Source of the DNA: Arthrobacter sp. SW1
Lineage (GTDB): Bacteria > Actinomycetota > Actinomycetes > Actinomycetales > Micrococcaceae
Assembly (NCBI RefSeq): GCF_001766675.1
Contig: NZ_MJLT01000045.1
Span: forward strand, 124,001-188,000
DNA: 64,000 nucleotides
Reading direction: 5' to 3'
Positions within the stretch are counted from its first letter, which is position 1, and every line of letters starts with the position of its first letter. Of this stretch, positions 15,154-22,185 are shown in pieces. The position numbers were made by a program, and so were the translations under genes. The notes below the pieces were generated by a model, which made no database searches, had not been told where the DNA came from, and saw nothing but the letters and a program-made list of their open reading frames with translations.

Positions 15154-15405
15154 ATGTTCAAGAAGATCGCTGCATCAGTCGCGTTGGCTGGTGCCCTTGC
15201 TTTTACGGCCGCGGCTCCGGCCGTCATTTCTGCAGCCCCTGTCGCCGACGCCGTCAACACGGTGCTCAGCATTGGGAACTGGCCCGACCCCATGCGGTCG
15301 CAGGCAATCGGCAACTGGCCGGATCCGATGCGCGCCCAGGCCATCGGTAACTGGCCGGACCCCATGCGCTCCACCCTGATCGGTAACTGGCCCGATCCCA
15401 TGTAA
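15154..15405 (+). CDS. Secreted precursor with four IGNWPDPM repeats (putative signalling peptide)
   Basis: The 83-aa product has a Sec signal peptide (MFKKIAASVALAGALAFTAA, with possible cleavage after ISA or VADA at about residues 27-33) and then four exact copies of the octapeptide IGNWPDPM at residues 40-47, 52-59, 64-71 and 76-83. They are joined by RSQA, RAQA and RSTL, giving a strict 12-residue period, and the last repeat ends at the stop codon. GAGGGAA precedes the ATG and a strong intrinsic terminator follows, so it is a monocistronic gene with its own promoter. The repeats differ at several synonymous third positions but not in amino acids, showing selection on the peptide. It resembles a multi-copy pheromone precursor. 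I do not recognise a named family; function is inferred from design and from the divergent XRE/TPR gene. Confidence 0.88.
   Translation: MFKKIAASVALAGALAFTAAAPAVISAAPVADAVNTVLSIGNWPDPMRSQAIGNWPDPMRAQAIGNWPDPMRSTLIGNWPDPM
15271..15402 (+). repeat. Four 24-nt in-frame repeats at 36-nt period encoding IGNWPDPM
   Basis: Repeat units occupy 15271-15294, 15307-15330, 15343-15366 and 15379-15402. Gly is encoded GGG, GGC, GGT, GGT; the first Pro CCC, CCG, CCG, CCC; Asp GAC, GAT, GAC, GAT; Ile ATT once and ATC three times. All changes are silent in the plus frame, while the antisense frame would show replacements. Confidence 0.9.
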
Positions 15406-15427
15406 TATTCAATTGATTTGAGAAATT

Positions 15428-15460
15428 CCCCCGGCGTCTGGGCGCCGGGGGTTTTCTTTT
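15428..15460 (+). terminator. Rho-independent terminator of the repeat-peptide gene
   Basis: A 9-bp stem CCCCCGGCG / CGCCGGGGG with a 6-nt loop is followed directly by TTTTCTTTT, 22 nt after the stop codon. It is one of the few hairpins in this window with a true T-tract, and is oriented for the peptide gene. Confidence 0.92.
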
Positions 15461-15562
15461 GCTCGGGGGTGCCGTTTCCGGTCATGTTGTCACTAAAGAC
15501 AAACCGGGCGCCGGATTGTTTAATCGCCGGGCGCTGCCCGCCGCGGAATTGTTTTGTTAAAC

Positions 15563-15596
15563 AGCAAGGAGCCTTCCAAATGAAAGGCTCCTTGCT
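15563..15596 (-). terminator. Hairpin downstream of tRNA-Pro
   Basis: A perfect 13-bp stem AGCAAGGAGCCTT with its complement and an 8-nt loop lies 4 nt beyond the 3' end of the tRNA gene on the minus strand and probably ends its transcript. Confidence 0.75.
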
Positions 15597-15600
15597 GGTT

Positions 15601-15677
<77 letters not shown>

Positions 15678-15758
15678 ATCCGCTGCAAAAGCAACGTGTT
15701 CAAGGATAGCGGATTCCTGCCCCGGATGCGAAATCGGCCCCGCCGTCCTGCGGGTCCG

Positions 15759-17594
15759 TCATACGAGCGACTCTTTCCAGGCCCCGTGCAGGGCGGCGAA
15801 ACGGCCGCCGCCGCTGATCAGCTCGGCCGGTGAACCGTCCTCAACCACTTCGCCGTCGTGGATGACGAGCACCCGGTCCGCGGACTCCACCGTGGAGAGG
15901 CGGTGGGCGATGATGATCGCGGTGCGTCCGGCGCCGTCGTTGTTTCCGGAGCCGGTGCCGCTGAGCAGGCTCGACAGGCCGGCCTGGACCAGCCGCTCCG
16001 AAGGGATGTCCAAGGAGGAGGTGGCTTCGTCCAGGATCAGCACCGCCGGCGCCGCGAGGAACGCACGGGCGAAGCTGATCAGCTGCCGCTGCCCGGCGGA
16101 GACCCGGCCGCCGCGCTTGTTCACGTCCGTGTCGTACCCCTCGGGCAGTGCCGTGATGAAGTCGTGGGCGCCCACGGCCTTGGCGGCGGCTTCGATTTCC
16201 GCGCGAGACGCGTCCGGGCGGCCGAGCGCGATGTTGTCCGCCACGGAGCCGCTGAACAGGAAGGCCTCCTGGGTGACCATGACGACGGCGCGGCACAGCT
16301 CGCTGCCGTCGAGATCGCGCAGTTCCACGCCGTCGAGCGTCAGGGAACCCGCGGTGACGTCGTAGAAACGGGCGATCAGCTTGGCGAGCGTGGACTTGCC
16401 GGCACCGGTCTGGCCCACCAGCGCCACGGTCTGCCCTGCGGGGATGTGCAGGTTCAGCCGCGGGACCACCAGCTTGCCGCTGCCGTAGCCGAACTCCACA
16501 TCCCGGAAGGTGATCTCGCCGCGGGCATGCGGGAGGGGCACCGGGTTCTTCGGCGGGCGGACTGTAGGCACCTCCTCCAGCAGTCCGGACACCTTTTCCA
16601 GTGCGGCCTGCGCACTCTGGAAGGAGTTGTAGAACATGGCCATCTGGTCCACCGGCTGGAAGAAGCGCTTGGTGGACAGGATCAGTGCCAGGAGCACGCC
16701 GACCGCGAGGTCCCCGCTGAGCACCCGAAAGCCGCCGAAGAGCAGCACCACGGCCACGCAGACATTGCCGATCAGCACCAGGCCCGGCTGGAAGACGCCG
16801 TTGAGGTTAATCGAGCGGACCGTCACCGTGCGGTAGTCCTCGGAGAGCTGCGCGTAGCGTTCCGCGTTCTCGCGTTCCTTGCGGAAGGCCTTGACGGCGC
16901 GGATTCCGGTCATGGTCTCCACGAAATGCACGATCAGCCGTGCGGACACCACGCGGGATTCCCGGAAGGCGATCTGCGAATGCTTCTGGTACCAGCGGGC
17001 CAGGAAGTACATGGGCACGCCGGTGGCGAGCATGATCAGCCCGCTGCGCCAGTCCAGGGCGAACACCGTGATGGCTGTGAACACCATGAACAGCAGCCCG
17101 GACGCCAGGGAGCTCACGCCGGAATCGAGGAGTTCGCGCAGGGCCTCCAGGTCCGAGGTCTGCCGCGCGATGATGCGCCCCGAGGTGTACTTCTCATGGA
17201 ACTCGAGGCTCAGCCGCTGGGTATGGCGGAAGACGCGTAGCCGCAGGTCCAGCAGCATCGCCTGGCTCAGGCGAGCGGTGGAGGTGACGTACAAAGCCGT
17301 CAGGGCCGCCGTCGCGATGGCCGCCGCGAGGTAGAGGACGCCCGTCAGGACCAGCGGTCCGCCGTCGCCCGATTGCAAGGCCGGGAGGGCATGGTCGATG
17401 CCGAACGCGATGATCGCGGGGCCTGCCACTCGGGTGGCCTGGGACAGCACCACCATGGCCAGGGTCAGCCGGAAGCGGGTGCGGACCGGCCGGATCAGCG
17501 AGCCGAGCAGCTTGAGGGAACGGCGCCGGACGGCCTTGCTGTCGCTGCGGCTCAGGTGCGCGTTGTCTTCGTTGGAAGTGCCGAATGAGCTCAC
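15759..17594 (-). CDS. ABC exporter subunit (TMD-NBD half transporter, catalytic-site partner)
   Basis: The 611-aa half transporter has six membrane helices (about residues 40-330) and a nucleotide-binding domain: Walker A GQTGAGKS (394-401), Q-loop TQEAFLF, Walker B VLILDE with catalytic E523 and an H-loop AHRLSTV. Its signature motif is SAGQR rather than LSGGQ. Together with the degenerate Walker B of its partner (17591) this produces one weak and one canonical ATP site, the pattern of asymmetric heterodimeric exporters such as TM287/288. It begins 4 nt before the end of the partner gene, so the two are translated together. Substrate unknown: drugs, lipids or peptides are all possible. Confidence 0.9.
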   Translation of the reverse strand: MSSFGTSNEDNAHLSRSDSKAVRRRSLKLLGSLIRPVRTRFRLTLAMVVLSQATRVAGPAIIAFGIDHALPALQSGDGGPLVLTGVLYLAAAIATAALTALYVTSTARLSQAMLLDLRLRVFRHTQRLSLEFHEKYTSGRIIARQTSDLEALRELLDSGVSSLASGLLFMVFTAITVFALDWRSGLIMLATGVPMYFLARWYQKHSQIAFRESRVVSARLIVHFVETMTGIRAVKAFRKERENAERYAQLSEDYRTVTVRSINLNGVFQPGLVLIGNVCVAVVLLFGGFRVLSGDLAVGVLLALILSTKRFFQPVDQMAMFYNSFQSAQAALEKVSGLLEEVPTVRPPKNPVPLPHARGEITFRDVEFGYGSGKLVVPRLNLHIPAGQTVALVGQTGAGKSTLAKLIARFYDVTAGSLTLDGVELRDLDGSELCRAVVMVTQEAFLFSGSVADNIALGRPDASRAEIEAAAKAVGAHDFITALPEGYDTDVNKRGGRVSAGQRQLISFARAFLAAPAVLILDEATSSLDIPSERLVQAGLSSLLSGTGSGNNDGAGRTAIIIAHRLSTVESADRVLVIHDGEVVEDGSPAELISGGGRFAALHGAWKESLV

Positions 17595-19396
17595 CGCCGG
17601 GCCTCCTGTTCCAGTTCGTCGAGTTCGTTTTCCAGCTCGCTGTCCAGGTCCTTTGGACCCTCATCCAGGCTGGCGATCACGAAGCGGTAGTGGGCGTTGC
17701 GGGCCAGCAGTTCCGTATGGGTCCCGACGTCGGCGATCCGGCCGTCCTCGAGCAGCGCCACCCGGTCGGCCAGGGCCACCGTGGATGGCCGGTGTGCGAC
17801 GATCAGCGTGGTGGTGTCCTTGAGGACCTTGCGGAGCCGGGCCTCGACGAGTTCCTCGGTGTTGACGTCCAGGGCGGAAAGCGGATCATCCAGGACCAGC
17901 ACCTTCGGCTTCGCGGCGATCGCCCGGGCCAAGGCGATGCGTTGCCGCTGCCCGCCGGACAGGCTGAGCCCTTCTTCGCCGATCAGGGTGTCCACGCCGT
18001 CCGGAAGGGAATACGCGAAATGGGCCTGCGCGACGTCGAGTGCTTCATCCAAAGCCGCATCCGAGGCGTCCGGTGCGCCGAGCAGCACGTTGTCCCGCAC
18101 GGAACTGGAGAACAGGGTGGTGTCCTCGAAGGCGACCGCCACCACGGTGCGCAGTTCCTCGACGCTGAAATCCCGCACGTCCACGCCGTCGATGTTCACC
18201 GAACCGTCCGTCACGTCGTACAGCCGGGGCACCAGCTGAAGCAGCGCGCTCTTGCCGCTGCCCGTCACGCCCACCAGCGCCATGGTCTCGCCCGGCCGGA
18301 TGTCCAGGGTGATGTCGTGCAGGAGTGGCCCGCCGTCGTCGAACGCGAAAGAGGCGTGATCGAAGCGCAAACCGCCGCGCAGTTCCGCAGGGGAGCGCGG
18401 CCTGTCCGGGCTGGTGATGGTGTTCACGGTGTCCATGACCTCGAAATGGCGGTCCAGCGCGGACTTGGCCGTCAGGGCCATGGCCAGCAGCATGCCGGAG
18501 AATTCCACCGGCGCCGCCACCACGGCGGCGGTGGCGAAGAACGCCACCAGGGAGCCGATGCTCATCTCCCCGGTGGATGCCAGCAGGATGCCGACCACCA
18601 GCCCGACGCCGAGCGCCAGTTCCGGAAGCAGGGTCACCACCAGGCTGAGCTCGGCCTGCTGCTTGGCTTTGGCGATTTCGGTCTGACGGAGCTCCTCGGC
18701 CTGGCCGTTGAAGTTCTCGAGCGCTTCCCGGCTGCGGCCGAAGGCCTTGAGCACGCGGATGCCGTGGACGGATTCCTCCACGGTGGTGGCGAGGTCGCCG
18801 GCCTGGTCCTGGCTCAGCCGCGCCACCAGGCTGAAGCGGCGGCGGAAGCGGAAGGAGTAGACCATGATCGGCAGCGCGGCGGCGAGGAAGATCAGGGCCA
18901 GCTGCCAGCTCATGGCGAACATGACGCCCACGCCGATCGCCACGGTGAGCGTGGTGACCACCAGCATGATCGCGCCGAAGGCCATCCAGCGGCGCAGGAA
19001 GTTCAGGTCGCTCATGGCACGGGACAGCAACTGGCCCGAGCCCCAGCGGTCGTGGAACGCGACGCTGAGATCCTGCAGGTGGTCGTAGAGCGAGACCCGC
19101 ATGCGGGTCTCCACCGTGGTGGCCGGGTTGATGACGAAGAAGCGGCGGAGCGCCACGAGTCCCGCTTCCGCGAGGCCCAGCAGCAGGATCACGACGGCGG
19201 ATATCCACACCGCGCTTCCCGCGCCGCCGGGCTTGAGGAAGTCGTTCACCAGGACCCGGAGGACCTGCGGGATGGCAAGGGCCACCACGCTGGCCAGGAG
19301 CGCGCTGACGAGGCCCAGGAGCAGGCGGGGAATGATCGGCCTGACGTGGGGGTAGAGGCGTTTGATGGAGGTGAAGAACGATGTTTGCTTGGACAT
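17591..19396 (-). CDS. ABC exporter subunit (TMD-NBD half transporter, degenerate Walker B)
   Basis: The 601-aa half transporter is the first gene of the pair. It has six membrane helices (about residues 20-305) and an NBD with Walker A GVTGSGKS (376-383), a canonical signature [14 protein letters not shown] and an AHRPSTV H-loop. Its Walker B reads VLVLDDP, with Asp504 in place of the catalytic Glu, and the Q-loop Gln is Glu (VAFEDTTLF). Loss of the catalytic Glu here and of the standard signature in the partner are complementary, so the pair is a heterodimer with one hydrolytic site. A long acidic C-terminal tail ([20 protein letters not shown]) follows the NBD. Confidence 0.9.
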   Translation of the reverse strand: MSKQTSFFTSIKRLYPHVRPIIPRLLLGLVSALLASVVALAIPQVLRVLVNDFLKPGGAGSAVWISAVVILLLGLAEAGLVALRRFFVINPATTVETRMRVSLYDHLQDLSVAFHDRWGSGQLLSRAMSDLNFLRRWMAFGAIMLVVTTLTVAIGVGVMFAMSWQLALIFLAAALPIMVYSFRFRRRFSLVARLSQDQAGDLATTVEESVHGIRVLKAFGRSREALENFNGQAEELRQTEIAKAKQQAELSLVVTLLPELALGVGLVVGILLASTGEMSIGSLVAFFATAAVVAAPVEFSGMLLAMALTAKSALDRHFEVMDTVNTITSPDRPRSPAELRGGLRFDHASFAFDDGGPLLHDITLDIRPGETMALVGVTGSGKSALLQLVPRLYDVTDGSVNIDGVDVRDFSVEELRTVVAVAFEDTTLFSSSVRDNVLLGAPDASDAALDEALDVAQAHFAYSLPDGVDTLIGEEGLSLSGGQRQRIALARAIAAKPKVLVLDDPLSALDVNTEELVEARLRKVLKDTTTLIVAHRPSTVALADRVALLEDGRIADVGTHTELLARNAHYRFVIASLDEGPKDLDSELENELDELEQEARR

Positions 19397-19488
19397 GCCC
19401 GCTTCTCGACCGCTGAATTCTTCGGAAGGTGGTTTCCTGTAGCAACCACCCTAGGCCATGAAAGAGTCCTTTCACAGGAGAAACAGCC

Positions 19489-19523
19489 GGGCCGCCCCCG
19501 GTATTCCGGAGGCAGCCCGTTTT
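19489..19523. terminator. Hairpin downstream of the DJ-1/PfpI gene
   Basis: GGGCCGCCCCCGG (19489-19501) pairs with CCGGAGGCAGCCC (19506-19518) with a TATT loop and some wobble; on the plus strand TTTT follows. It lies between the 3' end of the DJ-1 gene and the promoter of the ABC genes and should insulate them. Confidence 0.6.
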
Positions 19524-19550
19524 ATGCCGTATGCGTTGGCGTTCTTGGCG

Positions 19551-20252
19551 TCAGCCCTGCAGTGCTTCCAGCACCGCGGCGGCAACGGCCGCGCTGGACT
19601 GCGGGTTCTGGCCGCTGATGAGGTTTCCATCCCGGACCACGAAGCTGGACCAGGCCTCGCCGGCCTCCGTCACGGCGCCGCGCTCGCGCAGCTTGCTGGC
19701 CACGAACCACGGGGTGTTCTCGCCCAGGCCGCCGGTGCGCTCCTCCTCGTCGGTGAAGACGGTGAGCTTGCGGCCGGCGAAGACGAAGCTGCCGTCCTGG
19801 CGGCTGGCGCTCAGCAGGCCCGCCGGTCCGTGGCAGAACGGCGCGATGACCGTGCCGACGTCGTCGGCTTCGCTGAGGATGGTACCCAGGGTGGCATCGA
19901 ACGCGAGGTCCGTCATGGGGCCGTGGCCGCCGGGCAGGACGATCGCCGCGTAATCTGCGGCATTCACCTGATCGAGGGACAGGGGCGCCTTCAGCTCGGC
20001 GGCGATTCCATCCAGGTAGGCGGACAGCTCAGCAACGGCTTCTTCGCTGCCGACGTTCGCGACGGCGAGGGAGCCGGGGTCGACGGGAGCGGGCTTGCCG
20101 CCCGGGGTGGCAATGACGACGTCGTGGCCGGCGGCGGTCAGCTCGCGGTGGGCGACCACGAGTTCTTCGGCCCAGAAACCGGTGGCGTGTTCGGAACCGT
20201 CGGCGAGGGTGAGGGAATCGGCCGCGGTGGCGACCATGAGGATCTTGGACAT
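19551..20252 (-). CDS. DJ-1/PfpI family protein (type 1 glutamine amidotransferase-like)
   Basis: The 233-aa protein has the DJ-1/PfpI fold with a nucleophile elbow APFCHGPAGLL (Cys140, His141) and an upstream conserved Glu in TGFWAEELVV. The extra-length form with SEHATGFWAEEL is like the Hsp31/YDR533c group, which act as glyoxalase III, deglycase or chaperone-like stress proteins. No signal peptide. AAAGGAA stands before the ATG. A LysR regulator gene lies directly upstream on the same strand and probably controls it. Confidence 0.88.
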   Translation of the reverse strand: MSKILMVATAADSLTLADGSEHATGFWAEELVVAHRELTAAGHDVVIATPGGKPAPVDPGSLAVANVGSEEAVAELSAYLDGIAAELKAPLSLDQVNAADYAAIVLPGGHGPMTDLAFDATLGTILSEADDVGTVIAPFCHGPAGLLSASRQDGSFVFAGRKLTVFTDEEERTGGLGENTPWFVASKLRERGAVTEAGEAWSSFVVRDGNLISGQNPQSSAAVAAAVLEALQG

Positions 20253-20355
20253 TGTGTTCCTTTCGACGTCACCGAGTATGCGCGTGTGCTGCTGCGCCCG
20301 GTGATCCGAAAATTTTGGTGGCCCATCCGATTCCTGATGGCCTCAGCTGCCGGCT

Positions 20356-21231
20356 TCAGCCGGTGGCGCTCCTGAGCGCGGCGAGGAAGGCCCGCAGTTG
20401 CGGATTGCGGCTGCTTTCGCCGGCGCGGACCGCGAGGTGCACCGTGTTGAGCGGCGGCACTTCCGGGGTGTGTAGCTGGACGAGCGCGCCGTCCCGGAGC
20501 TCCTCTTCGATGAGGTAGAGCGGCAGCACGGACATTCCGAGCCCGGATTTCACGGCGACCCGGATGCCGCGCAGATCCGGCACGACGGCGGCAGTCGCCA
20601 GATGCGCGGGGCGCCTCCCGAACACGGTACGCCAGTAACGGCGGATGATCGGGAGGTTCTCCGCATACGCCACCACCGGGACGGCGTCGAGCTCCCTTTC
20701 GGAGGTCCCCGACCAGGCGGGTGCCGCCACCAGCGCGAACTCCTCGTCGAAGAAGGGCTCGGACTCGATGCCGCGGATGCGCGGCAGCACGGAACTCAGC
20801 ACGACGTCGAGGACGCCGGTGCGCAGCTTCTCCAGGAGGTCATCGGCCAGGCCGAAGCTGATCCTGACCGGCGCCTGCGCCGCTTCGGTGATGTCTTTCA
20901 ACCGGGGAAGCAGCAGGTGGCTGATGAGTTCGGCCGGTCCGCCGAACTGGATGGCCGTGGTGGTGCCGGCGCCGGGCAGGGAACTGGCGATGTCATCCAG
21001 GGCGTCGATATGCGGGGCGACGTCGCGGATAAGCGTCTCAGCCCGGGTGGTGGGCGCCACGCCGGTACGTTGCCTGACGAAGAGCGGGAAGCCCAAGCCG
21101 GATTCAAGCGCGCGGACGTGGCTGGTGACGGTCGGTTGCGAAATGCCCAGCAAGGCCGAGGCTTCGGTGAACGATCCCGTCCGGTACACCGTGACGAAGG
21201 TCCGCAGATGCTCGAGGTCCGGGGAGGCCAT
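20356..21231 (-). CDS. LysR family transcriptional regulator
   Basis: The 291-aa protein has the LysR winged helix at residues 3-62 (LEHLRTFVTVYRTGSFTEAS, then ALLGISQPTVTSHVRALE) and a periplasmic-binding-like effector domain with the typical central ELISHLLLPRLKDI and SGLGMSVLPLYLI segments. It starts 3 nt after the stop of the metallophosphoesterase gene and ends 103 nt before the DJ-1/PfpI gene, both on the same strand, so it may be cotranscribed with the former and act on the latter. Confidence 0.92.
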   Translation of the reverse strand: MASPDLEHLRTFVTVYRTGSFTEASALLGISQPTVTSHVRALESGLGFPLFVRQRTGVAPTTRAETLIRDVAPHIDALDDIASSLPGAGTTTAIQFGGPAELISHLLLPRLKDITEAAQAPVRISFGLADDLLEKLRTGVLDVVLSSVLPRIRGIESEPFFDEEFALVAAPAWSGTSERELDAVPVVAYAENLPIIRRYWRTVFGRRPAHLATAAVVPDLRGIRVAVKSGLGMSVLPLYLIEEELRDGALVQLHTPEVPPLNTVHLAVRAGESSRNPQLRAFLAALRSATG

Positions 21232-21234
21232 CGT

Positions 21235-22182
21235 TTAGTCGCGGGCAGTCAGCGTCAGCAGCACGGCTTCCGGGCGGCAGGCGATGCGCACCGGGGCGAA
21301 GCGCGAGGTGCCGATGCCGCCGGAGACGTTCACCGGCGTCGTGTGTCCGTTGCTGTCCCAATCGTGCAGGCCTTTGGCACGCCACGTGGGGAGGTCGCAA
21401 TTGGAGACCAGGGCGCCGTAGCCGGGGATGCAGACCTGGCCGCCGTGCGTGTGCCCGGCGAGGATGAGGTCGGCGTCGGCCTCGGTGAAGTGGTCCAGCA
21501 CGCGCTGGTACGGGGCGTGGATGACGGCGACCCGCAGGTGCGGCTTCTTGTCCTGGCCGGCGGTTCCACGCGGCCAGCCCGCGTAGCGTTCGCGCTTGAG
21601 GTGCGGATCATCCACGCCGGAGAAGTCCAGCCGGACGCCGTTCAGCGGGAACGACTGGTGCCGGTTGGTGAGGTCGATCCAGCCGGACATGCCGAAACCT
21701 GAACGCAGCCGCGGCCAGTCGAGCTTCACAGGGTCCTTGCGCATACGGCTGGGGCCCATGAAGTAACTCAGGGGGTTCTTCAGGCCGGGAGCATAGTAAT
21801 CGTTGGAGCCCGGGACGAAGACGCCGGGCAGCGCAAGCAGCGGGCGCAGGGCCTCCAGCAGCGGATCGACGGCCTTGGGGTGGCTCAGGTTGTCGCCCGT
21901 GTTGACCACCAGGTCCGGTTCCAAACCAGCCAGGGACTGCAGCCACGCAGCCTTCTTGTCCTGGCCTGGGACGAAGTGGATGTCGCTCAGGTGCAGCACG
22001 CGCATCGGCGCCGAGCCGGCCGGGAGAATCGGCAGGGTCTCCTCACGGAGCGTGAACTGGTCCTTCTCCCACCAGCCGTAGGCGGCGGCAGCTGCGCCGG
22101 CCGTAGCGCCGACGGCGGCAGTGACGGCAAGGCCGCGTCCGAAATCACGGACGCGGCCTGCCAAAGTGGTCTGGGCGGTCAT
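21235..22182 (-). CDS. Membrane-anchored metallophosphoesterase
   Basis: The 315-aa protein begins with a single hydrophobic segment (about residues 15-37, GLAVTAAVGATAGAAAAAY) that probably anchors it with the catalytic domain outside. The calcineurin-like metal-binding motifs are all present: LSDIH (D66, H68), VVNTGDN, GSNDYY, AVIHAPY and GHTHGGQ. It starts 3 nt after the penicillin-binding protein stop, and this order is as I recall for mycobacterial ponA2 and Rv3683, suggesting a cell-envelope role. Start 22182 fits. Confidence 0.9.
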   Translation of the reverse strand: MTAQTTLAGRVRDFGRGLAVTAAVGATAGAAAAAYGWWEKDQFTLREETLPILPAGSAPMRVLHLSDIHFVPGQDKKAAWLQSLAGLEPDLVVNTGDNLSHPKAVDPLLEALRPLLALPGVFVPGSNDYYAPGLKNPLSYFMGPSRMRKDPVKLDWPRLRSGFGMSGWIDLTNRHQSFPLNGVRLDFSGVDDPHLKRERYAGWPRGTAGQDKKPHLRVAVIHAPYQRVLDHFTEADADLILAGHTHGGQVCIPGYGALVSNCDLPTWRAKGLHDWDSNGHTTPVNVSGGIGTSRFAPVRIACRPEAVLLTLTARD

Positions 22183-22185
22183 GGG

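Noticed and set aside
13698..15350. Plus-strand 550-codon ORF over the XRE/TPR gene
   Set aside because: It is the antisense shadow of the regulator; composition is Gly/Asp/Val-rich with no domain, and it runs across the divergent promoter.
15099..15485. Minus-strand ORF antisense to the repeat-peptide gene, itself showing MGSGQLP repeats
   Set aside because: The repeats are a by-product of the DNA repeats; units differ by replacements in this frame (L/F, M/I), whereas plus-frame changes are all silent. Signal peptide, ribosome binding site, promoter and terminator are on the plus strand.
17585..19618. Plus-strand 677-codon ORF opposite the ABC exporter gene
   Set aside because: High-GC antisense frame; His/Gln/Gly-rich sequence with no family resemblance and no ribosome binding site.
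20253..20355. LysR-binding T-N11-A site and terminator between LysR and DJ-1 genes
   Set aside because: AT-rich AAAATTTT palindrome is present, but no single convincing site can be assigned in this short region.
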